64,000 nt of DNA from CAVWZH01 sp963765285 (GCA_963765285.1 CAVXVR010000004.1:620001-684000), one strand, 5' to 3'; counted from the stretch's first letter, positions 15,004 to 24,572 are shown. Made by a program: numbers and translations. Notes: generated from the sequence alone by a model not told the origin.

Positions 15004-16209
15004 ATGGCCCACCTCGCCCCCACGCCCGCGCTCGAACCCACTCAGGACAAAACCATGATCCTGAACATGGGTCCACAACACCCTTCGACCCACGGTGTGC
15101 TGCGGCTGATGCTGGAAATCGACGGGGAAAACGTGGTGCGGATCATGCCCGACATCGGGTTTCTGCACACCGGCATCGAGAAAACCTGCGAGGCCAAGTT
15201 CTACCAGCAAGTGGTTCCGCTGACCGACCGCATCGACTATCTGTGTCCGCTCACCAATAACCTTTGTTACGTGCTGGCGGTGGAAAAATTGCTGGGCCTG
15301 GAAATTCCGCCCAAAGCCCAGTGGCTGCGCGTGCTGATGAACGAATTGACGCGCATCAATTCGCACCTGGTGTGGCTGGGGACGCACGCATTGGATATTG
15401 GCGCAATGACTGTGTTCCTCTACTGCTTCCGTGAGCGCGAGGACATTCTTCGCCTGTTCGAAGCAGCCAGCGGCCAGCGTATGATGACTTCGTATTTTCG
15501 TGTGGGCGGAATCGCGCTTCCGCCGCCCCTGGGATTTTTCGACCGGGCACGTGATTTCGCCCGGCGCTTCCCGGCATGTGTGGATGAGTATGAAAACCTG
15601 CTGACCAACAACCCTATCTGGGGAATGCGCACCAAAGGCGTCGCCAGGATCACAGCGGAAGATGCGATCGCTCTGGGCACAAGTGGACCGACCCTCCGTG
15701 GCAGCGGAGTGGATTTCGATCTGCGGCGGGATATGCCGTACTCGGGATACGAGAATTTCAAGTTCAAGGTGCCGGTTGCTCAGGAAGGCGATGTTTTTGC
15801 GCGATATACCTGCCGAGTGCAGGAGTTGCGCGAATCGATCGCGATTGTGCAACAGGCGCTCGACGGGATGCCGGAGGGGCCGATCAAAGCCGACGCGCCG
15901 AAGATCGTGCTTCCCGACCGGGAAAAAATGAAGACCCAGATGGAAGCCCTCATCTATCACTTTAAGATTATTACGGAAGGCTTTGCTGTGCCGGAAGGTG
16001 AAGTCTACCAGGCGGTCGAGTCTCCGCGCGGCGAAATGGGCTACTACATCGTTAGCGACGGCACCGCCAAGCCCTATCGCGTGCACATGCGCTCGGCCTG
16101 CCTGGCCAACATGCAGGCCCTGCCTACGATGTGCGAGGGGAAACTCATCGCGGATGTCGTGGCGGCAATCGGCAGTATCGATATCGTGCTGGGGGAAATT
16201 GACCGGTAG
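15004..16209 (+). CDS. nuoD: NADH-quinone oxidoreductase subunit D
   Basis: The 401-aa 49-kDa-type subunit that forms the quinone site together with NuoB. MGPQHPSTHGVLR carries the family's His pair near the quinone pocket. RINSHLVWLG and the closing CEGKLIADVVAAIGSIDIVLGEIDR are intact. The start is ATG 15004, eight bases after the nuoC stop; a longer frame from 14845 overlaps nuoC and was rejected. It is a separate polypeptide from NuoC, not the fused NuoCD of enterobacteria. Confidence 0.95.
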   Translation: MAHLAPTPALEPTQDKTMILNMGPQHPSTHGVLRLMLEIDGENVVRIMPDIGFLHTGIEKTCEAKFYQQVVPLTDRIDYLCPLTNNLCYVLAVEKLLGLEIPPKAQWLRVLMNELTRINSHLVWLGTHALDIGAMTVFLYCFREREDILRLFEAASGQRMMTSYFRVGGIALPPPLGFFDRARDFARRFPACVDEYENLLTNNPIWGMRTKGVARITAEDAIALGTSGPTLRGSGVDFDLRRDMPYSGYENFKFKVPVAQEGDVFARYTCRVQELRESIAIVQQALDGMPEGPIKADAPKIVLPDREKMKTQMEALIYHFKIITEGFAVPEGEVYQAVESPRGEMGYYIVSDGTAKPYRVHMRSACLANMQALPTMCEGKLIADVVAAIGSIDIVLGEIDR

Positions 16210-16228
16210 TCGCCAGAGATTGGCACTG

Positions 16229-16280
16229 CGCGAGCCCCGGAGGGGCGAAATAATTTAGCCCAGGGCGTAAGCCCTGGGTA
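16229..16280. repeat. palindromic repeats between nuoD and nuoE
   Basis: Two hairpins in tandem: GCCCC-gga-GGGGC (16234-16246) and CCCAGGGC-gtaa-GCCCTGGG (16259-16278). No T tract follows, so it is more likely a REP-type insertion or mRNA-stability element than a terminator. Confidence 0.65.
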
Positions 16281-16326
16281 TCCAATAACACAACCAAGTC
16301 CCGGCGGAACGACAGAAAACTCAAGC

Positions 16327-16806
16327 ATGAAGTTCTCAGACCAATTCGAGCAGCGCTTCGCCGAGATGCTGACTCACTATCCGACCAAGCGTTCGGTGCT
16401 GGTTCCGACCCTGCTCTACGCCCAGGACGAGGTGGGGTACCTGAGCGAGGAGGTGATCTCCGAACTCGCCTCCCGCTTGCAACTCACCGAACTCGAAGTG
16501 CGCGACGTAATCAGCTACTACTCCATGTTCACCCTCAAGCCGCGGGGAAAATACAACGTGCAGGTGTGCACGAATATTTCCTGCTTGCTGCGCGGAGGAG
16601 AGGAACTTCTCGAGCACTGCGAGAAGAAGCTCGGCATTCCTAACAAAGGAACCACCCCGGACGGCCTGTTCTCGCTGGAGGATGTTGAGTGTATCGGCGC
16701 GTGCAGTTGGGCGCCGGCAGTGCAGGTGAACTACGATTTTCATGAGAACCTGACGGCGGAGAAAATGGACGGAGTGCTGGACGAGTATAGGAAATTGAAT
16801 CATTGA
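16327..16806 (+). CDS. nuoE: NADH-quinone oxidoreductase subunit E (24-kDa type)
   Basis: A 159-aa soluble subunit of the NADH-dehydrogenase module that binds the [2Fe-2S] cluster N1a. The four ligands are present as CTNISC (C-x4-C) and CIGAC (C-x3-C), in the thioredoxin-like C-terminal half. The helical N-terminal part is normal. The last codons and stop (KLNH-stop) fall inside the inverted repeat that fills the nuoE-nuoF gap, so the native end may have been altered by that insertion. Confidence 0.95.
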   Translation: MKFSDQFEQRFAEMLTHYPTKRSVLVPTLLYAQDEVGYLSEEVISELASRLQLTELEVRDVISYYSMFTLKPRGKYNVQVCTNISCLLRGGEELLEHCEKKLGIPNKGTTPDGLFSLEDVECIGACSWAPAVQVNYDFHENLTAEKMDGVLDEYRKLNH

Positions 16807-16876
16807 GTGATTGAGTCATTGAGCCATTGTTCTTCGGGTTCTAATGACTCAATGATTCAATCATTCAATGATTCAA
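16795..16876. repeat. long AT-rich inverted repeat between nuoE and nuoF
   Basis: Left arm 16795-16820 (TTGAATCATTGAGTGATTG...) and right arm 16843-16876 (AATGACTCAATGATTCAATC...) are inverted copies, the right arm with an extra eight bases, around a 22-base loop. It is far more AT-rich than its surroundings. The left arm supplies the nuoE stop codon, and the right arm ends three bases before the nuoF ATG, where a ribosome site would normally be. Confidence 0.8.
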
Positions 16877-16878
16877 GC

Positions 16879-18192
16879 ATGGCTGACCTGGTTTCCCATC
16901 CCGACGAAGTGAAGGTCGTTTCCAAGCGGTTCGGGCTTGGCGCGACCGACATCGATCGCTACCTCGCGCTCGACGGCTACAAGGCCGTCCAAAAAGCGCT
17001 GGGCATGAAGCCCGACGACATCATCAACGAGGTCAAGAACTCCGGCCTGAGGGGACGCGGCGGCGCCGGTTTTAATACCGGAATGAAATGGTCGTTCGTT
17101 CCCAAACAATCCGCCAAGCCCAAATATGTGCTGTGCAACGGCGACGAGAGCGAACCCGGCACTTGCAAAGACCGCCTGATCTTCGAGCATGATCCTCACT
17201 CCGTGATCGAAGGTACGATGATCGCGGCCATCGCTGTGGGCTCGCACAACGGATACATCTACATCCGCGGCGAGTACCGTTATCTGTCAGTGATCATGCA
17301 GAAAGCGCTCAAAGACGCTTATGCCCGCGGGTTCCTGGGCAAGAACATCTTTGGCAGCGGCTATGATCTCGACATATTCTGGCACGGTGGCGCGGGCGCG
17401 TATGAAGTGGGCGAAGAATCTGCGCTGATGGAATCGCTCGAAGGCAAGCGCGGCATTCCGCGCATTAAACCTCCCTTCCCTGCCGTCGTGGGTCTATGGG
17501 GCGGGCCGACCGTCATCAACAATGCGGAGACCCTGGCGAGTGTGCCTCCCATCGTTCTCGGTGGCGCCGATTGGTTTGCCAAACTGGGCACGCCCAAGAA
17601 CGGCGGTACACGCTTGTTCTGCTTGAGCGGCCACGTGAACCGGCCCGGCGTCTACGAGCTGCCCATGGGCTATAACTTAAAGAAAATGATTTATGAAGTC
17701 GGCGGCGGGATACCGGGAGGACGAGGCCTAAAGGCGGTGGTTCCTGGCGGCGCGTCCTGTCCCTGTCTCACCGCCGATGAAGTCGACGTCGCCATGGATT
17801 TCGATGCCGTGGCCAAGATCGGCTCGATGCTCGGTTCGGGCGGAGTCGTCATCCTCGACGACACAACTTGCATCGTGAAGTTCGCGCTTCGCACTATGGA
17901 GTTCTACCAGCATGAAAGCTGTGGCTGGTGCATTCCCTGCCGCGAAGGCACCGACTGGCTGAAGAAAACTTTGCGGCGTTTTCACGCTGGCGGCGGAGTG
18001 AAAAAAGACATCGACAATATGTACTACCTCTCCGAGAACATGCTGGGGCGAACATTTTGTCCGCTGGGTGATGCCGCGGCCATGCCCACCATGGCGTTCG
18101 TCAAGAAATTTCGCAAGGAGTTTGAGGATCATCTGGAAGGCAGACCGTGTCCGTTTGAGAAAGAGCGCGTGCGCGAGCCGGCACTGGCGTAG
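16879..18192 (+). CDS. nuoF: NADH-quinone oxidoreductase subunit F (51-kDa type)
   Basis: A 437-aa flavoprotein that oxidises NADH through FMN and passes electrons to cluster N3. GRGGAGFNTGMKW is the FMN/NADH loop, NGDESEPGTCKDR and GEESALMESLEGKRG are conserved, and the N3 ligands are in ESCGWCIPCREGTDW plus TFCPLGDAA. I chose ATG 16879 (MADLVSHPDEVK). An upstream extension to 16807 is encoded by the inverted repeat and lacks homology. Works directly with NuoE and NuoG. Confidence 0.95.
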   Translation: MADLVSHPDEVKVVSKRFGLGATDIDRYLALDGYKAVQKALGMKPDDIINEVKNSGLRGRGGAGFNTGMKWSFVPKQSAKPKYVLCNGDESEPGTCKDRLIFEHDPHSVIEGTMIAAIAVGSHNGYIYIRGEYRYLSVIMQKALKDAYARGFLGKNIFGSGYDLDIFWHGGAGAYEVGEESALMESLEGKRGIPRIKPPFPAVVGLWGGPTVINNAETLASVPPIVLGGADWFAKLGTPKNGGTRLFCLSGHVNRPGVYELPMGYNLKKMIYEVGGGIPGGRGLKAVVPGGASCPCLTADEVDVAMDFDAVAKIGSMLGSGGVVILDDTTCIVKFALRTMEFYQHESCGWCIPCREGTDWLKKTLRRFHAGGGVKKDIDNMYYLSENMLGRTFCPLGDAAAMPTMAFVKKFRKEFEDHLEGRPCPFEKERVREPALA

Positions 18193-18287
18193 CGCCGGCG
18201 TCCTCGCCGGCCCGCCGGGCGGAAGTAGCAATAAGAGTCGGGATCGAGAAGTGGTGACATACGCCGGCGAGACGCCGGCGAGACAAA
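18192..18287. repeat. GC-rich REP-like repeats between nuoF and nuoG
   Basis: GCCGGCG-tcct-CGCCGGC hairpin at 18194-18211, and two direct copies of CGCCGGCGAGA near 18262-18284, the last a few bases before the nuoG ATG. The sequence of one part is nearly the reverse complement of the other, so the gap could fold into one long hairpin. Confidence 0.65.
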
Positions 18288-20639
18288 ATGGCTGACGTAA
18301 CACTCACTGTCGACGGCAAGAAAGTTATCGCTCCGGCGGGCACTTTGCTCATCGAAGCCTGCAAAAGCGCAGGCATCGAAGTGCCGGCATTTTGCTACTA
18401 CCCGAACCTGTCTCCGCAGGGCGCTTGCCGCATGTGCCTGGTGAAGATCGAGAAGATGCCCAAGCTGCAGACGGCGTGCACCACCTATATCAGCGAAGGC
18501 ATGACCGTCACTACCGAGAGTGACGAAGTGCGCCAGGCGCGCAAAAGCATGGTCGAGATGCTGCTGGGCAATCATCCGCTCGACTGCCCGGTGTGCGACG
18601 CGGGCGGCGAGTGCGAATTGCAGGACATGACGTTCTCCTACGGGGCTGCCGAATCGAAGTACATCGAGCCCAAGAACCACAAGGACGAACAGCAGTGGTC
18701 GCCTGTGGTGTATTTTGACCGTCCACGCTGCATTTTGTGTTATCGCTGCGTGCGCATCTGCGGCGAAGCCATGGACGTGGCGGCGCTGGGGGTCCAGAAT
18801 CGCGGGGTCAGTTCCCTCATCGCACCCAATCAGGGCGATCACCTCGACTGCGAAGAATGCGGCATGTGCATCGACATCTGCCCGGTTGGGGCGCTTACTT
18901 CCGGCGCGTACCGCTACAAGACCCGGCCCTGGGAAATGAAACATGTGGGAACGACCTGCACTCATTGCGCCGATGGCTGCAAAACCACTCTGGGCGTGCG
19001 CCGCGCGGATACCGGCATGGAAATTGTTCGTGGAGACAATCGCGACAAGAGCGGCATTAACGGAGATTTTCTCTGCATCAAGGGCCGTTACGCATTTGAT
19101 TTCGCGCATCACCCCGACCGCCTGACCGAGCCGCTGGTGCGGAAAGACGGCCAGCTCACGCCTGCCACCTGGGAAGAAGCCTTTGAACGGATAGGAAGGC
19201 GCTTCAAGGAGATTCGCGAGCGGGATGGCGGGAAATCCATCGGCGTGATCGGGTCGAGCCGGACCACGAACGAAGAGAATTATCTGCTGCAGAAATTCGC
19301 CCGGGTGGTCTTGCAGACCAACAATATCGACCATCACCGGACCGCAGACTTCCCTGCCCTGGCCGCCGCTCTCACGGGCAAACCGGACGCCACTGCGAGC
19401 ATGCGTGAAGTGTACGACGCCCCCGCGATTCTGCTGATCGGCAACGATCCCACAGAAGAACACCCGCTGCTGGCCTGGCAGATTCGCAACAATGTCCGGC
19501 TACATCAGGCGCGGCTCTACGTGGTCAATGCGGAGCCCATCAAATTGCAGCGGCAGGCCGTTAGTTTTGCTGCGCTTGCGGCTGGAGCGGAAGGAAAGTT
19601 CGCGGCGTTCCTCTCGGGCAATGATTCTGCGGCTGACTCGCTGGGAGCAACTCGGGAATCCTGGGTGGCGCTCCGCAACAAGCTTCGCAGTGAGCAGAAT
19701 CTTGTCATCGCCTTCGGGTCCGAAATCCGCGGCGCCGAAGTTGCGCCTCTGGCGAAATTCGCAGCCAGCGTGCCGGGTGCAAAGCTGGTTTGTCTCGCCG
19801 ATTACGCCAACTCTCGCGGCGCAGCGGATATGGGCCTCTATCCTGATCTACTGCCCGGATATCACGCAGTGGGCCAGAAGACCCGCTATCACGAAGAATG
19901 GGGAAGCGGCCTTCCGCACGAGCCGGGGCTGGCGATCCCGGAAATGGTTGAGAGGGCCGAGGCCGGCGAGCTGAAAGCGCTGTTTGTGGTTGGGGCAAAT
20001 CCGGTCGGCCGCCTGGGTATTGATCCCTTCGCCTTCTCGAAGACTTTCGTGGTCGTCCAGGAAATGTTTTTAACCGAGACCGCCGCCCTCGCGGAAATAG
20101 TTCTGCCTGCCGCCAACGCTTACGAAAAGTCGGGCACCTTCACCAATACTTGCGGCGACCTGCAGCTGGTCAAGAAGGCCGGGGAAGTTACGGGCCTCAA
20201 GTCGGACTTCGAAATGATTGTTCGCATTGCCGACGCGATGGGAGTCGACGTTCACCGGCTCGTCCCCTTCGGTCACGGCTCGCGCGCCGACATGGGGCAG
20301 TCGCGAGGAGCGCAGTCGGGAGAAGCCGACCGTCATTCAGTCTGGCTGGAAGCGCACGGCCTTGAACCCAAGATGAGCCCGTTCGACCCGATGGCGGTGC
20401 TGGATGAAATTCAGCGGCTGGTGCCGGGCTATGACGTATCCCGGATGAATTTGCTGGCCGGGAATGACCAGCACACTTCGCTTTCGACGAGCGGACCGGG
20501 CATTCTGCACGATTCCGGGCTGATCGTCCCTGCGAACAACGATCTCTTCAGCTCGGGCACGCTGGGCAGGTATTCGCGGACATTGCATTCCGTAATCGAA
20601 GAGAAGGAACGTCAGACCACAGAAGTGGCCGCCGATTAA
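18288..20639 (+). CDS. nuoG: NADH-quinone oxidoreductase subunit G (75-kDa type)
   Basis: A 783-aa iron-sulfur subunit. Ligands for N1b are in AFCYYPNLSPQGACRMC. HPLDCPVCDAGGECELQD gives N5, and CILCYRCVRIC with CEECGMCIDICPVGAL gives the ferredoxin-like N4/N5 region. CTHCADGC followed after 27 residues by a Cys (DFLCIKGR) would bind N7, a cluster present in only some bacteria. The rest (from about 220) is a molybdopterin-oxidoreductase-like fold without cofactor role. The end is ordinary. ATG 18288 sits directly after the repeats. Confidence 0.95.
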   Translation: MADVTLTVDGKKVIAPAGTLLIEACKSAGIEVPAFCYYPNLSPQGACRMCLVKIEKMPKLQTACTTYISEGMTVTTESDEVRQARKSMVEMLLGNHPLDCPVCDAGGECELQDMTFSYGAAESKYIEPKNHKDEQQWSPVVYFDRPRCILCYRCVRICGEAMDVAALGVQNRGVSSLIAPNQGDHLDCEECGMCIDICPVGALTSGAYRYKTRPWEMKHVGTTCTHCADGCKTTLGVRRADTGMEIVRGDNRDKSGINGDFLCIKGRYAFDFAHHPDRLTEPLVRKDGQLTPATWEEAFERIGRRFKEIRERDGGKSIGVIGSSRTTNEENYLLQKFARVVLQTNNIDHHRTADFPALAAALTGKPDATASMREVYDAPAILLIGNDPTEEHPLLAWQIRNNVRLHQARLYVVNAEPIKLQRQAVSFAALAAGAEGKFAAFLSGNDSAADSLGATRESWVALRNKLRSEQNLVIAFGSEIRGAEVAPLAKFAASVPGAKLVCLADYANSRGAADMGLYPDLLPGYHAVGQKTRYHEEWGSGLPHEPGLAIPEMVERAEAGELKALFVVGANPVGRLGIDPFAFSKTFVVVQEMFLTETAALAEIVLPAANAYEKSGTFTNTCGDLQLVKKAGEVTGLKSDFEMIVRIADAMGVDVHRLVPFGHGSRADMGQSRGAQSGEADRHSVWLEAHGLEPKMSPFDPMAVLDEIQRLVPGYDVSRMNLLAGNDQHTSLSTSGPGILHDSGLIVPANNDLFSSGTLGRYSRTLHSVIEEKERQTTEVAAD

Positions 20640-20651
20640 CGGACAAGTACG

Positions 20652-21686
20652 TTGAACATTACCACCTTCATTATCGCGTCGCTGATCAAGACCGTGGTCG
20701 CAATTGGTGTGCTGCTCACCGGGGTCGCGTACAGCGTATGGCTGGAGCGCAAAGTCATCGGACACATGCAGAACCGGTGGGGTCCGACGCGCGTTGGCCC
20801 CTTTGGACTGCTGCAGCCGCTGGCGGATGGCCTGAAATTTGTTTTCAAGGAAGATCTGACGCCACCGCACGTGTACAAGTCGCTTTACATTGCCGCGCCC
20901 ATAATTTCTTTGGTCTTCGCCTTAACTTCGATTGCACTGATTCCGGTTGGCAACAATGTGACGATCGGCGGACTTAGCATTCCGTTGCAAATCACCGATG
21001 TGAACATCGGACTGCTCATCGTGCTGGGAATTACGTCGCTCGGCGTGTATGGAATTGCGCTGTCGGGATGGTCTTCCAACAACAAATACTCGTTGCTCGG
21101 CGGGTTGCGCGCCAGCGCGCAGATGGTGAGTTATGAAATCGCGCTCGGGCTGTCGCTTGTGGGCGTGTTGATTATGGCCGGCAGCTTGAGTCTGCGCGAT
21201 ATTGTGGACGCGCAGAGCGGGTTCTTTTGGGGATTCATTCCCCGCTGGAACATTTTTCACGGACAGATTTTCGCCTTCTTCATTTACTTGATCGCGGCTT
21301 ACGCCGAAACCAACCGCGTGCCTTTCGACTTGCCCGAGGCGGAAACCGAGCTGGTCGCGGGTTACCACACAGAGTACAGCTCCATGAAGTTCGCCATGTT
21401 CTTCATGGCGGAATATACCAATATGATTACCGTGGCGTGCATCGCCACTCTGTTGTTCCTGGGCGGTTGGCATGGGCCGGTGTTCGGACCTCCAATCCTG
21501 CAGGCGATCCTGCCGGTGTTCTGGTTCCTGGCCAAAGTATTTGTGTTTATATTCGTTTACATTTGGGTGCGCGGCACGCTGCCGCGTTTTCGCTATGACC
21601 AGCTTATGCGGTTCGGCTGGAGATATCTGCTGCCCCTGGCGATTGCGAATATCGTTGTGACGGCGCTGGTGGTAGCGCTGCAGTGA
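20652..21686 (+). CDS. nuoH: NADH-quinone oxidoreductase subunit H
   Basis: A 344-aa membrane subunit with eight to nine helices that lies under the quinone chamber. AYSVWLERKVIGHMQNRWGP, TRVGPFGLLQPLADG and AETNRVPFDLPEAETELVAGYH are diagnostic. The start is a TTG at 20652, 12 bases after the nuoG stop, with GGACAAG upstream; no ATG or GTG fits. In most operons nuoI follows, but here nuoJ comes next. Confidence 0.94.
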   Translation: MNITTFIIASLIKTVVAIGVLLTGVAYSVWLERKVIGHMQNRWGPTRVGPFGLLQPLADGLKFVFKEDLTPPHVYKSLYIAAPIISLVFALTSIALIPVGNNVTIGGLSIPLQITDVNIGLLIVLGITSLGVYGIALSGWSSNNKYSLLGGLRASAQMVSYEIALGLSLVGVLIMAGSLSLRDIVDAQSGFFWGFIPRWNIFHGQIFAFFIYLIAAYAETNRVPFDLPEAETELVAGYHTEYSSMKFAMFFMAEYTNMITVACIATLLFLGGWHGPVFGPPILQAILPVFWFLAKVFVFIFVYIWVRGTLPRFRYDQLMRFGWRYLLPLAIANIVVTALVVALQ

Positions 21687-21739
21687 CTAGTGGCCAGTGG
21701 TCAGTGGCTAGTCACTGATCACTGGCCACTGACCACTTT
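21684..21739. repeat. palindromic repeat between nuoH and nuoJ
   Basis: Built from CAGTGG/CCACTG units: GTGGTCAGTGGC and its inverted copy GCCACTGACCAC flank AGTCACTGATCA, giving a stem of at least 12 bp. The repeat begins at the nuoH TGA. It fills exactly the gap where nuoI would be expected. Confidence 0.75.
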
Positions 21740-21745
21740 GAGAAA

Positions 21746-22267
21746 ATGATCCATCTGATTCTATTTCTGGCTTTCGGGGCCGTGTGCGTGGCAGGAGCGG
21801 TCAATCTGCTCGCGCAGCGCCATCCGATCAACAGCGCGCTGTCGCTGGTGGTGGTCATGGGCGCACTGGCGGGAGAGTACCTGCTATTGGGCGCCGAATT
21901 CCTGGGCGCGATCCAGGTGATCGTTTACGCCGGCGCGATCATGGTGGTCTTCGTCTTCGTCATCATGTTGCTCAATGCAGGCGAAGAGGAACGGACGAAA
22001 GGCAGCCGCGTGGCGCTGCTGTTCGGAGTCCCGGGTATGCTGACGGGCAGCCTGCTCATTGCGTGGGTGCTCGTGCACTCCGGCATGGGATCGGTCGAAG
22101 TGGGCGCGTTGCCGGGACCGCCGAAAGCGATCGCCCGCCTGCTCTTTCACGATTTTCTGTTGCCTTTCGAGGTCACTTCCGTACTTGTGCTGATCGCCAT
22201 TATGGGAGCGGTCGTATTGGCGGCGCGGCCCGAGGCCGCACAGCCCAAGCAGGAGGAGGAAAACTGA
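21746..22267 (+). CDS. nuoJ: NADH-quinone oxidoreductase subunit J
   Basis: A 173-aa membrane subunit with five helices next to NuoK in the proton-pumping arm. The conserved LLLGAEFLGAIQVIVYAGA and IMVVFVFVIMLL segments, including the pi-bulge helix, are seen. It ends in a polar tail (AQPKQEEEN). Its TGA overlaps the nuoK ATG (TGATG). Confidence 0.95.
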   Translation: MIHLILFLAFGAVCVAGAVNLLAQRHPINSALSLVVVMGALAGEYLLLGAEFLGAIQVIVYAGAIMVVFVFVIMLLNAGEEERTKGSRVALLFGVPGMLTGSLLIAWVLVHSGMGSVEVGALPGPPKAIARLLFHDFLLPFEVTSVLVLIAIMGAVVLAARPEAAQPKQEEEN

Positions 22268-22569
22268 TGGTGCCGCTCTCGTATTACCTGGTGCTGAGCG
22301 GGATTCTGTTTGCCTGTGGCGTCACTGGATTCCTGATCAAGCGCAACCTGATCACCATCTTTATGTCGATTGAGCTGATGCTCAACGGCGTAAATCTGTC
22401 GTTTGTCGCCTTCGCGGCGCACTGGCAAAAACTCAGCGGACAGGTGTTCGTGTTCTTCGTGATGGTGGTGGCTGCGGCCGAGGCCGCGGTCGGGTTGGCG
22501 ATCATCATTTCGGTATTCCGCACGCGCCAGACTTTGAATGTGGACCAGGTGAACCTGCTCAAACTATGA
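22267..22569 (+). CDS. nuoK: NADH-quinone oxidoreductase subunit K
   Basis: A 100-aa, three-helix membrane subunit (MrpC-like). The two buried glutamates used in proton transfer are present in FMSIELMLNGVNLSF and AAAEAAVGLAI. Starts at ATG 22267, overlapping nuoJ, and overlaps nuoL by four bases. Confidence 0.95.
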   Translation: MVPLSYYLVLSGILFACGVTGFLIKRNLITIFMSIELMLNGVNLSFVAFAAHWQKLSGQVFVFFVMVVAAAEAAVGLAIIISVFRTRQTLNVDQVNLLKL

Positions 22570-24572
22570 CGCCCAACCTGCATCTCTGGCTGATTCCGCT
22601 GCTGCCGCTGATCGGCGCGGCGATCAACGGTCTATTGGGCAAGAAGTTTTCCCGGCCGGCGGTGGTCGCGGTGGCGCTCACTTCCTGCGGAGCCACCTTC
22701 GCCATGGCCCTATGGATCGCCGCGCAATTTTCTTCTTTGGTAACACCGCATTTAGAATTCCTCGCGCCATGGTTAAGAGCTGGTAATTTTCGGGTTGATT
22801 TTGCCTTCCATCTCGACCAGCTTTCTTTGATCATGCTGCTGGTTGTAACCGGTGTCGGCTTTCTGATCCACATTTATTCCGTCGGCTACATCTGGGAAGA
22901 CCCTGGCTTCTCCCGCTTTTTCAGTTACCTGAACCTGTTCATGTTTTTCATGCTGACGTTGGTGCTCGCCGGCAACTACCTCGTCATGTTCATCGGGTGG
23001 GAAGGCGTGGGGCTGGCGTCCTACCTTCTGATCGGGTTCTGGTTCACCAGGGATTCCGCGGCTACGGCCGGCAAGAAAGCTTTCATTGCGAATCGCGTCG
23101 GTGATTTCGGCTTTCTTATTGCGCTGTTTCTCATGATCAAGCACTTCGGCTCGCTGGATTTCCAACAGGTGTTCCGGTTTGCCGGGGCAATGCCCGCCGA
23201 AACTGTTGGCGCCGGACTTCTCACTTCCATCGGCCTTCTGTTGATGGTTGGGGCGTGCGGCAAGTCGGCGCAGATTCCTCTTTACGTCTGGCTGCCCGAT
23301 GCCATGGAAGGCCCCACGCCGGTTTCCGCCCTGATCCACGCCGCGACCATGGTCACCGCCGGTGTGTACATGGTGGCCCGGTCGCATGTGATCTTCGAGC
23401 ACGCGCCGACCGCTTTGATGGTGGTGGCCGTCATCGGCACGCTGACGGCGCTGTTTGCCGCGACAATCGGCATCTGCCAGACAGACATAAAAAAGGTCCT
23501 TGCCTACTCCACCATCTCGCAGCTCGGTTACATGTTCATGGCTTGCGGCGTGGGCGCATTTTCCATGGGCATCTTCCATTTAATGACGCACGCCTTCTTT
23601 AAGGGCCTGCTGTTCCTGGCGGCGGGGTCGGTGATCCATTCCGTGGGCGGCGAACAGGACATGCGCAAAATGGGAGGGCTGCGCACCAAAATTCCCTGGA
23701 CGTTCTGGAGCATGACCGCTGCGACCTTCGCCATTTCGGGCTTCTGGCCCTTCGCCGGTTTCTTCAGCAAAGACGCGATTCTGTGGAAGGCATATTCGAG
23801 TCCCTATGGAAGCTGGGTCTACTGGTTCATCGGGGTGTTTACGGCATTCCTGACATCGTTCTATATGTTCCGCCAATGGTTTATGACATTCTTCGGTGAG
23901 TATCGCGGAGAAGCTTCTTCTGACGAGCATGTGCCGGCAGGAGTGCCCGCTCCACACGGGCATGGGGAGGAACACCACGGGGTTCACGAAAGCCCAAGGG
24001 TGATGCTGGTTCCGCTGGTGATTCTGGCAGTGCTCTCCGTGACCGGCGGATGGATCGGCAGCGAACGCTTCGATAAATTTCTTTCGCCGGTATTTCATCC
24101 GGGAGCGACTGCGGCTACGATTGGTGAGGCTTCCACCAACGTTGAGCCGCTGCCCAGCCCGAAAGAAAAACATGGCGCTTCCGAGGGACTGCTGACCTCG
24201 ATCTCGATTCTCGCAGCGTTTCTTGGCCTCGGCCTGGCCTGGCTTCTGTATCATCAGCGTCCGCAACTGCCACAGGAAATTGCCGATGCCTTTGGTGGTT
24301 TTTATCGCATCGTGGCGAACAAGTATTACGTGGACCAACTCTATTCGATTCTCTTTGTTACGCCGTTGATCGATGGTTCGCGCGACATTCTGTGGCACGG
24401 GGTGGACCAGGATGTGATCGACGCGACGGTGAACAACACCGCCGAGGGCGCCGAGCACGTCTCGGACTCGCTCCGGCACATGCAATCGGGCAATCTTCGC
24501 TCCTACGCTGGCTGGGTGGCGCTGGGCGCCGCGGCGGTGATCGCCTACATGATCTGGACGGGAGTGCGATGA
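22566..24572 (+). CDS. nuoL: NADH-quinone oxidoreductase subunit L
   Basis: The 668-aa distal antiporter-like subunit with the long lateral helix. Features include FIGWEGVGLASYLLIGFW with the key Glu, LPDAMEGPTPVSALIHAATM with the discontinuous helix and its lysine region, and SAQIPLYVWLPDA. Residues about 450-480 hold a His/Glu-rich loop (HGHGEEHHGVHE). The C-terminal amphipathic helix and last TM end in AAVIAYMIWTGVR. Overlaps nuoK and nuoM by four bases each. Confidence 0.95.
   Translation: MTPNLHLWLIPLLPLIGAAINGLLGKKFSRPAVVAVALTSCGATFAMALWIAAQFSSLVTPHLEFLAPWLRAGNFRVDFAFHLDQLSLIMLLVVTGVGFLIHIYSVGYIWEDPGFSRFFSYLNLFMFFMLTLVLAGNYLVMFIGWEGVGLASYLLIGFWFTRDSAATAGKKAFIANRVGDFGFLIALFLMIKHFGSLDFQQVFRFAGAMPAETVGAGLLTSIGLLLMVGACGKSAQIPLYVWLPDAMEGPTPVSALIHAATMVTAGVYMVARSHVIFEHAPTALMVVAVIGTLTALFAATIGICQTDIKKVLAYSTISQLGYMFMACGVGAFSMGIFHLMTHAFFKGLLFLAAGSVIHSVGGEQDMRKMGGLRTKIPWTFWSMTAATFAISGFWPFAGFFSKDAILWKAYSSPYGSWVYWFIGVFTAFLTSFYMFRQWFMTFFGEYRGEASSDEHVPAGVPAPHGHGEEHHGVHESPRVMLVPLVILAVLSVTGGWIGSERFDKFLSPVFHPGATAATIGEASTNVEPLPSPKEKHGASEGLLTSISILAAFLGLGLAWLLYHQRPQLPQEIADAFGGFYRIVANKYYVDQLYSILFVTPLIDGSRDILWHGVDQDVIDATVNNTAEGAEHVSDSLRHMQSGNLRSYAGWVALGAAAVIAYMIWTGVR

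Noticed and set aside
14992..16086. 364-aa frame opposite nuoD
   Set aside because: Shadow of nuoD; His/Gln-rich noise and no homology.
16234..16278. Terminators inside the nuo operon
   Set aside because: Hairpins lack T tracts and the genes continue in tight order.
16795..16876. CRISPR-like repeats near nuoE
   Set aside because: It is one inverted repeat with short units, not regularly spaced direct repeats.
18129..19463. 444-aa frame opposite nuoG
   Set aside because: Shadow frame of a high-GC gene.
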